In this document: positions 1 through 5,597 of the stretch, piece after piece
How positions within the stretch are numbered: the stretch's first letter is position 1
Layout of the letters: each line of letters starts with the position of its first letter
Assembly (NCBI GenBank): GCA_003161495.1
Contig: PMOP01000102.1
Coordinates: 1 to 6,173 of the forward strand
Length of the DNA stretch: 6,173 nucleotides
DNA from: Acidobacteriota bacterium
GTDB taxonomy: Bacteria > Acidobacteriota > Terriglobia > Acidiferrales > UBA7541
Direction of reading: 5' to 3'
Notes under the pieces: generated by a model
Seen by the model: the letters and a program-made list of their open reading frames with translations, nothing else
The model's database searches: none
Told to the model about the DNA's origin: nothing
Translations under genes and position numbers: made by a program

Positions 1-744
1 AATGACTTTCAGCGTGGCGCCCTTGACGATCTTGGAAGAAAGCAGAGCCGAGGCGCCGATCGGCACGATCTGGTCGTCGTCTCCGTGAAGAATAAGCGTC
101 GGCACGTCGAACTTCTTGAGGTCTTCCGTAAGGTCCGTTTCTGAAAAAACTTTGATGCAGTCGTAAGCGGCCTTGATTCCGCACAGCATGCCTTGCAGCC
201 AGAAAGAATCCCGCAACCCCTGTGAGACTTTTGCGCCGGCACGGTTTGCGCCGTAGAACGGCACGCTCAGATCCTTAAAAAATTGCGAACGGTCAGCTTG
301 AACGCCGGCGCGAATTTGGTCAAATGCCTCCATCGGCAGGCCGCCGGGATTCGCCGGGGTTTTGAGCATGAGCGGCGTTATCGCGCCAATCAGCACCGCC
401 TTGGAGACGCGCTTCGTGCCGTGGCGGCCGATGTAGCGGGCGACTTCGCCGCCACCTGTCGAATGGCCGACGTGAATTGCATCCCGCAGATCGAGCGCTT
501 CGACAATCGTGGCGACATCGTCCGCGTAAGTATCCATGTCATTGCCGTCCCAAGGCTGGCCGGAGCGGCCATGGCCGCGCCGGTCATGCGCGATGCAGCG
601 GTAACCCCGTGCGGAAAGAAAAATCATCTGGTCTTCAAAGGCATCGGCGCTCAAAGGCCAGCCGTGGCTGAAGACCACAGGTTGTCCTGTGCCCCAGTCT
701 TTGAAATAAATCTGTGTCCCATCTTTCATCGTGATCGTTGCCAT
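1..744 (-). CDS. Alpha/beta hydrolase, non-heme chloroperoxidase-like (3' end cut by window edge)
   Basis: Reading on the minus strand from the ATG at 744, the frame stays open for 248 codons to the left edge with no stop. The protein shows an alpha/beta-hydrolase fold. HGWP at residues 27-30 forms the oxyanion-hole loop, HDRRGHGRS lies at 53-61, the nucleophile elbow GHSTGG has Ser95, and HGDDDQIVP at 220-228 carries the probable acid Asp224. The catalytic His should lie in the roughly 30 residues beyond the edge, since relatives are about 275 residues long. [14 protein letters not shown] is characteristic of cofactor-free haloperoxidases/perhydrolases, which in practice are often esterases, so the physiological substrate is unknown. 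No signal peptide is visible, so it is probably cytoplasmic. An AAGGAG site 8 bases upstream supports the start. It lies 148 bases downstream of the phosphatase gene on the same strand and could be co-transcribed with it. Family assignment is firm; exact function is not. Confidence 0.9.
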   Translation of the reverse strand, partial: MATITMKDGTQIYFKDWGTGQPVVFSHGWPLSADAFEDQMIFLSARGYRCIAHDRRGHGRSGQPWDGNDMDTYADDVATIVEALDLRDAIHVGHSTGGGEVARYIGRHGTKRVSKAVLIGAITPLMLKTPANPGGLPMEAFDQIRAGVQADRSQFFKDLSVPFYGANRAGAKVSQGLRDSFWLQGMLCGIKAAYDCIKVFSETDLTEDLKKFDVPTLILHGDDDQIVPIGASALLSSKIVKGATLKVI

Positions 745-892
745 GGAATGTTCTCCTTTTTTTTCGGATGAGCTGTTCGCACGAGTAACGCGAAATGGGC
801 CGGTAAAAGATCGCAGATAATGTATGTTCGAGTCGCAACTCCCGCGCAAATGTTTCTGACGCGGCAAACGCCAGTTCCCGGCGAAAAAATCC
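745..892. other. Intergenic gap between phosphatase and hydrolase genes
   Basis: This 148-base spacer lies downstream of the phosphatase stop and upstream of the hydrolase start, both on the minus strand. Apart from the hydrolase ribosome site I see only a weak 4-bp stem (CGCC/GGCG, minus strand, near 866-880) and AT-rich ACATACATTATC (minus strand, near 816-827) that might host a -10 element. Neither a clear terminator nor a clear promoter can be called, so co-transcription of the two genes remains open. Confidence 0.4.
753..758 (-). promoter_or_regulatory. Ribosome binding site of the hydrolase gene
   Basis: On the minus strand the sequence reads AAGGAG, with an 8-base spacer to the ATG at 744. 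It is preceded by a run of eight A residues that overlaps its first two bases (757-764 on the plus strand are all T). This fixes the hydrolase start. Confidence 0.75.
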
Positions 893-2668
893 TCAGGCTG
901 CGGTTTCCGCAGTCTTCGAAGCGGCACGGTAACGGATGAAGAGAAGCGTGATGTCGTCAGCTTGGCTCGCGCCGCGCGCGAAATTTTCCACGCAATCGAT
1001 GACTTTCTTCTGGAGCTGATCGAGTGGCACCTCGTGCTGGCCCGCCAGGGCTTCGCACAGCCGGGGGACGCCGAACATGCGCTCTTCAAGATCCGCGGCT
1101 TCGGTGACGCCGTCGCTGAAGAGGACCAGCGTGTCGCCCGGCTCCAGCGTTTCGCGAACCGCGGCGTATTTCGCATCCGGGATCAGTCCCACCGGATAAG
1201 ATCCCTCCGTGAAAATTTCACTGACCACTCCGCGGCGAAGAAGCAGCGGCGAAGGATGACCGGCATTTAGATAGTCAAGATTGCCTTCGCGGTCGAGCAT
1301 CCCGAAAAACATGGTGGCGTACTTCCCGACCTCGGCGTGCTTGCAAAGAAAATCATTGATGTGGTGGAAGACGCGCGCGGGATCGGCGCCAAGCGTCATT
1401 CCGGTCAGCGCGCCTTGCAGCATGGTGGTAAGCAGCGCGGCGCCGATTCCCTTCCCGGCGACATCGGCAATCACAAAGGCGGTGCGGTCATCGCTCATGG
1501 GAAACACGTCAAAATAATCTCCGCCCACCGCGTGACAGGGAGTATTGACGCCGGAAATGGCCAGGTGCGGAAAATCGCCGAAGCCCTGGGGCAGAAGCGC
1601 CTGCTGAATTTCGCGGGCGATGCTCAGCTCCTGTTCGAGGCGCTGCCTCTGCCTCTCCCGCTCCACGAGGCGTGCGTTGTCCAATATGCTGGCGGCTTCG
1701 ACGGCCAGAGCGTCGAGGATCTGCCGGTCAAGTTTGGAAAATGCCGCGGGCCGCCGCGAATCGAGATAAAGAATGCCCAGAAATTGGCCGCGCCGAATGT
1801 CCGCGATCGATTCCGCGGTGCTCGCGCGAGGCATCGCATAGAGCGGGATCGCCACCACGGAGCGCAGGCGTTGCGCAATGATGCTTTGCGCCCCCTGCAG
1901 CGCAACGTCAGCTTGCTGAAGATCTCCCGTGATGATGCCGGTTTGGCTTTCCATAGCCATGCGCAACGCGGTCTGTGTGGGAGAGAATCCGGCCGTCGGC
2001 ATGGCCACGCCTCCGGCGCGCCGGGCGAACCGGGGGACAAAAGATTCCGAGGCAGTGGCCTCGAGCAAAAGTCCACGCTCGGCACTGGTGATAGTAATGG
2101 CGCGGTCCAGCATGGCTTCGAGCACGGCCTCGAGCGGAAGCTGAGAATGCAGGAGCATGGTCGCTTCCAATAGCAAATTGAGCTTGCCTAGTCCGACCGG
2201 AGAAGATTCGACCGCGGAAATTCGTCCCATCCGCGTAAGCAGGTTCTCAATCGAGGTTTCCGGGGCGGTGGCGTGGAATACAACCTGATAGGAATTTTCG
2301 ACGCCGAAGGTGACAGAGTCACCCTCCCGCAAGACTCGCTTGGAAATTCGCTCGCCGTTGACGAAAACGCCCAGCTGATTCCCGCGGTCCTCCAGAGCAT
2401 ATTGATCGCCTTCCAGGAGAATTGCCGCGCAGTTGCGTGAAATGCGGCGGTCAGGGATGGCGAGTTGATTTCCCACTTCGCCACGGCCAATCGCAAAAGG
2501 CGACTCGGCAATGGGCAAGGACCGGCGAGTGTTTTCGGGCGAGATGAGCTCGAGATTGGCTTCGCCGAGGGCTGGGGCGTCTGGCATGGCGTGGCTCGGA
2601 CTTGAGATTGTACCACCACCTTCGCCTCCCTTCAGCATGCCCTGGTTCAAAATGGTCCCGGCGCACAA
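893..2668 (-). CDS. FHA-GAF-PP2C (SpoIIE/RsbU-type) serine/threonine phosphatase
   Basis: This 591-residue multidomain regulator has three parts. An FHA domain (about 54-128) shows IGRG at 60-63, SRNCA at 77-81 and NG at 104-105. A GAF-like sensor domain spans about 165-335. A charged helical linker (about 334-357) joins these to a C-terminal PP2C-type phosphatase (about 358-580). The phosphatase keeps its metal-binding acidic motifs: GGDYFD (Asp384), IADVAGKG (Asp402), [10 protein letters not shown] (468-477), FSDGVTEA (Asp519) and QADDITLLF (Asp571/572). Relatives of the RsbU/SpoIIE family dephosphorylate Ser/Thr-phosphorylated anti-anti-sigma proteins. The FHA domain would bind phosphothreonine peptides and the GAF domain would sense a small ligand; these roles are inferred from the families. 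No membrane segment is seen, so it is cytoplasmic. The conserved His of the FHA SRxHA motif is Cys80 here. The longest frame starts at a TTG (2668) with GGAAAG just upstream. ATG codons at 2638 and 2587 lack good ribosome sites, and the first 37 or so residues look non-conserved. No kinase or sigma-regulator partner is in the window. Confidence 0.93.
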   Translation of the reverse strand: MCAGTILNQGMLKGGEGGGTISSPSHAMPDAPALGEANLELISPENTRRSLPIAESPFAIGRGEVGNQLAIPDRRISRNCAAILLEGDQYALEDRGNQLGVFVNGERISKRVLREGDSVTFGVENSYQVVFHATAPETSIENLLTRMGRISAVESSPVGLGKLNLLLEATMLLHSQLPLEAVLEAMLDRAITITSAERGLLLEATASESFVPRFARRAGGVAMPTAGFSPTQTALRMAMESQTGIITGDLQQADVALQGAQSIIAQRLRSVVAIPLYAMPRASTAESIADIRRGQFLGILYLDSRRPAAFSKLDRQILDALAVEAASILDNARLVERERQRQRLEQELSIAREIQQALLPQGFGDFPHLAISGVNTPCHAVGGDYFDVFPMSDDRTAFVIADVAGKGIGAALLTTMLQGALTGMTLGADPARVFHHINDFLCKHAEVGKYATMFFGMLDREGNLDYLNAGHPSPLLLRRGVVSEIFTEGSYPVGLIPDAKYAAVRETLEPGDTLVLFSDGVTEAADLEERMFGVPRLCEALAGQHEVPLDQLQKKVIDCVENFARGASQADDITLLFIRYRAASKTAETAA

Positions 2669-2670
2669 TT

Positions 2671-2676
2671 CTTTCC
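2671..2676 (-). promoter_or_regulatory. Putative ribosome binding site for the TTG start of the phosphatase
   Basis: The minus strand reads GGAAAG followed by AA and the TTG at 2668. It is a modest Shine-Dalgarno match, but better than anything upstream of the alternative ATG codons at 2638 and 2587. It is the main reason for preferring the TTG. Confidence 0.4.
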
Positions 2677-2727
2677 AGCAGGATCGCGTTTCCGGAGCGA
2701 TAATAGGAAAGGAGACATTCCAAGCTC

Positions 2728-2731
2728 GAGG
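2728..2731 (+). promoter_or_regulatory. Ribosome binding site of tal
   Basis: GAGG lies 7 bases before the ATG at 2739 and decides the start. The frame itself stays open back to 2511, but that upstream part is antisense to the phosphatase gene and is not transaldolase-like. A stronger-looking AAAGGAG at 2708-2714 is 24 bases from the ATG, too far to serve it. Confidence 0.6.
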
Positions 2732-2738
2732 TGAAATT

Positions 2739-3842
2739 ATGAATGCACCGCAATCGCTTCACGACAAAGGCCAGAGTCTGTGGCTCGACAACATCACTCG
2801 CGACATTCTCGATAATGGCACGCTCAAACGATACATCGACGAATGGTCGATCTCGGGACTCACTTCCAATCCCACAATTTTCGACCAGGCGATTAAGAAC
2901 AGCGGCGCCTACGACGCGTCCATCGCCGAGAAAGTGAAGAAGGGAAAATCCGGCGAGGATTTATTCTTTGATTTGGCGCTGGAGGATCTGACTCGCGCCG
3001 CGGATTTGTTCCGGCCTGTACACGAAAAAACGAATGGCGTGGACGGCTACGTCTCCCTGGAAGTGTCGCCGCTCCTGGCCTACGACACGAAGAAAACGAT
3101 CGCCGCCGCCAAGGAATTATTCGCGCGCGCGAATCGTCCCAACTTGTTCATCAAGATTCCCGGCACAAAAGAAGGACTTCCTGCGATTGAAGAGGCGATT
3201 TTTTCGGGCGTGCCGATCAACGTCACGCTCCTTTTTTCGCGCGAGCATTATCTGGCTGCCGCCGATGCGTTTCTGCGCGGCATCGAACGCCGCATCGCCG
3301 CCGGACTCAATCCGCGCGTCGACTCGGTCGCTTCCCTGTTCGTCAGCCGCTGGGATGTCGCCGTCGCCGATAAAGTTCCCGAGAAACTTCGTGGCAAGCT
3401 GGGCATCGCCATCACCCAGCGCACTTACAAAGCTGCTATCTCCTTGTTCAGTTCCGAGCGATGGCGTCGCGTCTACAATTTTGGCGCGCGCGCGCAGAGA
3501 CCGCTGTGGGCCAGCACGGGAACGAAGGATCCGAAGGCGTCGCCGCTTCTGTATGTCGAAGCTTTGGCCTCGCCTTACACTGTGAACACCATGCCGGAAG
3601 CCACATTGAAAGCGCTCTCCACTCACGCAGAATTGAGCGGGCTCATGCCGGTGGACGGGGGCGATTGCGAAGAAGTGCTCGCGGATTTCGGCAAGGCGGG
3701 CATCGACATCGACGCACTCGCCGCGCGGCTTCAGGACGAAGGAGCGAAGTCCTTTGTCGCTTCCTGGAACAACCTGCTGAATGTGATTGCAACCAAGAGC
3801 GCCTCGGTCGGCAAGGCCAATCCTCTGAAAGCCGCCAGCTAA
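2739..3842 (+). CDS. tal: Transaldolase
   Basis: A 367-residue protein that matches the longer bacterial transaldolase type, as in actinobacteria (about 370 residues), rather than the 317-residue TalB type. Transaldolase moves a dihydroxyacetone unit from sedoheptulose 7-phosphate to glyceraldehyde 3-phosphate, giving erythrose 4-phosphate and fructose 6-phosphate, in the cytosolic non-oxidative pentose phosphate pathway. The signature GLTSNPTIF is at residues 40-48, VSLEVSP at 105-111, and the Schiff-base Lys139 lies in LFIKIPGT. INVTLLFS is at 160-167, SVASLFVSRWD at 196-206, and WASTGTKDP at 257-265. YTVNTMPEATL at 280-290 contributes to the phosphate-binding end, and a C-terminal helical segment contains SWNNLL. 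All expected blocks are present, so the enzyme should be active. Its stop is followed after 33 bases by an inverted-repeat element, then by zwf on the same strand, a pathway-consistent neighbour. It diverges from the phosphatase gene. Confidence 0.96.
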   Translation: MNAPQSLHDKGQSLWLDNITRDILDNGTLKRYIDEWSISGLTSNPTIFDQAIKNSGAYDASIAEKVKKGKSGEDLFFDLALEDLTRAADLFRPVHEKTNGVDGYVSLEVSPLLAYDTKKTIAAAKELFARANRPNLFIKIPGTKEGLPAIEEAIFSGVPINVTLLFSREHYLAAADAFLRGIERRIAAGLNPRVDSVASLFVSRWDVAVADKVPEKLRGKLGIAITQRTYKAAISLFSSERWRRVYNFGARAQRPLWASTGTKDPKASPLLYVEALASPYTVNTMPEATLKALSTHAELSGLMPVDGGDCEEVLADFGKAGIDIDALAARLQDEGAKSFVASWNNLLNVIATKSASVGKANPLKAAS

Positions 3843-3875
3843 CTCAAGACTAAAGTGCCGCGCGGAGGCGCTGTA

Positions 3876-3954
3876 TCGTGGCGCCGGCGTCTCGCCGGCG
3901 GTTTTTCGGATCCTCGCGCGTTGCAAAATCGCCGGCGAGACGCCGGCGCCACGA
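3876..3954. repeat. Paired-hairpin inverted repeat between tal and zwf (REPIN/MITE-like)
   Basis: The arms 3876-3900 and 3930-3954 are perfectly complementary over 25 bases. Pairing extends inward through a G-U pair and four T-A pairs, leaving a loop of about 19 bases. Each arm is also a hairpin by itself: GCCGGCG-TCT-CGCCGGC at 3883-3899 and GCCGGCG-AGA-CGCCGGC at 3931-3947. Two inverted palindromic units with a short spacer is the layout of REP doublets (REPINs) and some MITEs. It sits 33 bases after the tal stop and 78 bases before the zwf start. Family identity cannot be decided without genome-wide copies. Confidence 0.85.
3883..3906 (+). terminator. Possible rho-independent terminator of tal, inside the repeat
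   Basis: The 7-bp GC stem with a TCT loop at 3883-3899 is followed by GGTTTTT. The same element read on the minus strand gives the same hairpin followed by GATTTT, so it could act in both directions. The T run is short and separated from the stem by one unpaired G, so terminator activity is plausible rather than certain. Confidence 0.45.
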
Positions 3955-3972
3955 AAATCCCGAGTGCGCGTT

Positions 3973-3978
3973 TAGAAT
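3973..3978 (+). promoter_or_regulatory. Putative -10 box upstream of zwf
   Basis: TAGAAT matches five of six bases of the bacterial -10 consensus and lies 54 bases before the zwf start, just after the inverted repeat. No recognisable -35 is found, since that position falls within or at the edge of the repeat. It suggests zwf may have its own promoter. Confidence 0.3.
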
Positions 3979-4020
3979 AATGTGAAAGGTAATGCAGCAC
4001 CGAACGTCTGTGAATTGCTT

Positions 4021-4026
4021 GGGAGG
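4021..4026 (+). promoter_or_regulatory. Ribosome binding site of zwf
   Basis: GGGAGG with a 6-base spacer to the ATG at 4033. It selects this ATG over an in-frame GTG at 3982, which would add 17 residues not resembling the family. Confidence 0.8.
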
Positions 4027-4032
4027 CAACTG

Positions 4033-5424
4033 ATGAGCAATAGCAGTTCCGACGCGCTGGTTTTCTTCGGGGCCACCGGCGACCTGGCCTACAAAAAGAT
4101 TTTTCCCGCGCTGCAAGCCATGGTGAAACGCGGAAATCTGAATGTGCCCGTGGTGGGCGTGGCCAAGGCCGGATGGAATCTTGACCAGCTCCGCGCGCGC
4201 GCCAAGGACAGCCTGGAAAAACACGGCGGCGTAGATCCCGCAGCATTTGAAAAGTTGAGCGCCCAGTTGCGTTACGTCGACGGCGATTACCAGGATCCCG
4301 CGACATTTGAAGCGCTTCGCGGGCAGTTGAAGGACGCGCATCGGCCCACCTATTACCTTGCCATTCCACCGGTCCTGTTTGAAACCGTGGTTGAAAATAT
4401 CGCGAAGTCGCACGGTGCGGGCGATGCGCGCGTGGTTGTCGAAAAACCCTTCGGGCACGATCAGTCCTCGGCTATAGAACTGAACAAAATCCTGCTCTCC
4501 ATTTTCGATGAAAACTGTATTTTCCGCATCGATCACTTTCTCGGCAAGCGGCCCGTGGACAACATGCTGGTTTTTCGCTTCGCGAACGCGTTCTCGGAAG
4601 CGTTCTGGAATCGCCACTACATCGAGAGCGTGCAAATCACCCTGGCGGAAAATTTCGGAGTGCAGGGGCGCGGAGCTTTTTACGACGTGAATGGAACGGT
4701 GCGCGACGTGGTCCAGAACCACTTGTTTCAAGTGCTGTCCAACCTGGTGATGGAGCCGCCGGTTCGATCCGACGGCGAGTCCCTGCGCGACGAAAAGGTC
4801 AAAGTACTGAAAGCGATTCCGCCGATTGAAGAGAAAAATCTGATCCGCGGGCAGTTTCAGGGCTACCGCGACGAGAATGGAGTCGCCAAGGATTCGCAGA
4901 CGGAAACATTCGCCGCCCTGCAGCTGGAAATAAATTCCTGGCGCTGGAAAGGCGTTCCTTTTTATATTCGCGCCGGCAAGTGCCTGCCGGTATCTTGCAC
5001 GGAAATACTCGCCAAATTTCGCAAGCCTCCCACGCTGATTCCCGACAGCAAATTGACGGAAAACCATCTTCGGCTTCGGCTCAGTCCCAACGTGGTCATC
5101 GCGATGGGTCTTATGACTCTGGCAAGCGGTGAACCAATGAGATTGCAAGCCGGCGAAATGGTGGCCACCAGCTCCGACGCCGGTGACATGGATGCCTATG
5201 AGCGCCTGCTGACCGCGGCAATGGCCGGAGATAATTCGCTCTTCGCGCGCGAAGATTACGTGGAGGAAGCGTGGCGCATTGTCGATCCCGTCTTGAAAAA
5301 AGCCACGCCGGTCTATCCTTACGCGCCGAATACGTGGGGTCCTGCCGAGGTCGCGCGAGTGACGCCGCCAGGGGGATGGGAAACTCCAGTTATCGACACA
5401 GATCGTGTTTCAAGTGCGGTCTAA
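4033..5424 (+). CDS. zwf: Glucose-6-phosphate 1-dehydrogenase
   Basis: A 463-residue enzyme, slightly shorter than the 491-residue E. coli Zwf. It oxidises glucose 6-phosphate to 6-phosphogluconolactone with reduction of NAD(P), the entry step of the oxidative pentose phosphate (and Entner-Doudoroff) pathway, in the cytosol. The N-terminal Rossmann domain has GATGDL at residues 13-18 and YLAIPP at 108-113. EKPFG is at 137-141 and the active-site signature RIDHFLGK at 165-172, where Tyr of the usual RIDHYLGK is Phe. The catalytic base should be His230 in VVQNHLFQ. FYIRAGKCLP at 310-319 lies in the C-terminal substrate domain. GDLAYKKIFPAL and GVAKAGW (42-48) differ from the common GDLxxRKLxPAL and GxxR patterns and mark a distinct subgroup, with Lys45 at the position where other G6PDHs have an NADP-phosphate-binding Arg. 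The neighbour tal is pathway-related; no pgl or gnd follows in the window. An inverted repeat begins 22 bases after the stop. Confidence 0.96.
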   Translation: MSNSSSDALVFFGATGDLAYKKIFPALQAMVKRGNLNVPVVGVAKAGWNLDQLRARAKDSLEKHGGVDPAAFEKLSAQLRYVDGDYQDPATFEALRGQLKDAHRPTYYLAIPPVLFETVVENIAKSHGAGDARVVVEKPFGHDQSSAIELNKILLSIFDENCIFRIDHFLGKRPVDNMLVFRFANAFSEAFWNRHYIESVQITLAENFGVQGRGAFYDVNGTVRDVVQNHLFQVLSNLVMEPPVRSDGESLRDEKVKVLKAIPPIEEKNLIRGQFQGYRDENGVAKDSQTETFAALQLEINSWRWKGVPFYIRAGKCLPVSCTEILAKFRKPPTLIPDSKLTENHLRLRLSPNVVIAMGLMTLASGEPMRLQAGEMVATSSDAGDMDAYERLLTAAMAGDNSLFAREDYVEEAWRIVDPVLKKATPVYPYAPNTWGPAEVARVTPPGGWETPVIDTDRVSSAV

Positions 5425-5446
5425 TTCGCCCGTTTCATGAAACTGC

Positions 5447-5524
5447 TGTAGCTCGGGTCTTCAGACCCAGGGTTTTTTCTCTGTGTGCAGCTGAAAACCC
5501 CCGCCTCTGAAGAGGCGGGCTACA
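5447..5524. repeat. Paired-hairpin inverted repeat after zwf (REPIN/MITE-like)
   Basis: The ends TGTAGC (5447-5452) and GCTACA (5519-5524) are exact inverted repeats. Inside are two local hairpins: GGGTC-TTCA-GACCC at 5455-5468 and CCCGCCTC-TGAA-GAGGCGGG at 5500-5519. The cores TCTTCAGA (5458-5465) and TCTGAAGA (5506-5513) are also mutually complementary, as are GGGTTTT (5470-5476) and AAAACCC (5494-5500). The two arms are not perfect copies, but each keeps its own palindrome. It lies 22 bases after the zwf stop and has the same plan as the repeat at 3876-3954. Confidence 0.8.
5455..5478 (+). terminator. Possible rho-independent terminator of zwf, inside the repeat
   Basis: A 5-bp GC-rich stem (GGGTC/GACCC, loop TTCA) is followed by AGGG and six T residues. 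On the minus strand the stronger 8-bp hairpin at 5500-5519 is followed by GGTTTT. The four bases between stem and T run weaken the plus-strand case. This is an inference from shape and position after the zwf stop. Confidence 0.4.
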
Positions 5525-5554
5525 ACAAATCGTCACCGCCATGCGCGGATGTAA

Positions 5555-5560
5555 TAGAAT
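5555..5560 (+). promoter_or_regulatory. Putative -10 box upstream of the NTF2-like protein gene
   Basis: TAGAAT, five of six to consensus and identical to the box before zwf, lies 37 bases before the ATG at 5598. A weak TCGTCA at 5530-5535 could be a -35 but with a 19-base spacer. Tentative. Confidence 0.3.
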
Positions 5561-5587
5561 GCACCAATCGTCGCAACCAAAGATCCT

Positions 5588-5593
5588 AGGAGG
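5588..5593 (+). promoter_or_regulatory. Ribosome binding site of the NTF2-like protein gene
   Basis: A perfect AGGAGG followed by AAGC and the ATG at 5598. The match is strong enough to fix the start and suggests efficient translation; the 4-base spacer is slightly short. Confidence 0.8.
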
Positions 5594-5597
5594 AAGC

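Larger units (their letters stand above)
2669..2738. promoter_or_regulatory. Divergent promoter region between the phosphatase gene and tal
   Basis: These 70 bases must hold start signals for both diverging genes unless promoters lie inside the coding regions. The plus strand has GATAAT at 2699-2704, five of six matches to a -10 box. The overlapping stretch 2700-2705 reads TATTAT on the minus strand, also five of six. No convincing -35 element sits at standard spacing on either strand (TTTCCA at 2672-2677 is too far; TTGGAA on the minus strand at 2718-2723 is too close). Only the -10-like boxes are visible, so the promoter assignment is tentative. Confidence 0.35.

Noticed and set aside
283..771. 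A 162-codon plus-strand open frame opposite the hydrolase
   Set aside because: The minus strand there encodes a complete set of hydrolase motifs, so the plus-strand frame is a shadow.
866..880. Terminator after the phosphatase stop
   Set aside because: Only a 4-bp stem with a 7-base loop; the T run lies before rather than after it on the minus strand.
1337..2173. A 278-codon plus-strand open frame opposite the phosphatase
   Set aside because: Fully antisense to the GAF and phosphatase coding region, rich in Arg/Gly/His with no family signature, so explained by codon bias of the real gene.
2708..2714. AAAGGAG as ribosome site for a short leader peptide before tal
   Set aside because: No usable start codon lies at proper distance after it, and it is too far (24 bases) from the tal ATG.
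2511..2738. Upstream extension of the tal frame by 76 codons
   Set aside because: The extra sequence is antisense to the phosphatase N-terminus and not transaldolase-like; the ATG at 2739 has its own ribosome site.
3117..3926. A 269-codon minus-strand open frame opposite tal
   Set aside because: It overlaps conserved transaldolase motifs on the other strand and starts or ends at no regulatory signal; low-complexity Arg-rich translation.
3982..4032. GTG start at 3982 for zwf
   Set aside because: No ribosome site before it, non-conserved added residues, and a good GGGAGG precedes the ATG at 4033.
4975..4992. Hairpin CCGGCA/TGCCGG inside zwf
   Set aside because: It encodes the conserved AGKCLP segment, has no T run and is a short chance palindrome in GC-rich coding DNA.
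3850..5148. A 432-codon open frame on the minus strand opposite zwf
   Set aside because: It lies antisense to a clearly conserved zwf, runs through the hairpin repeat, and its translation shows no recognisable domain. Long antisense frames are expected opposite GC-rich genes.
3876..5524. CRISPR array or attachment sites from the two repeats
   Set aside because: Only two elements of different sequence, separated by an entire gene, with inverted rather than direct repeat structure, and no cas or integrase gene nearby.
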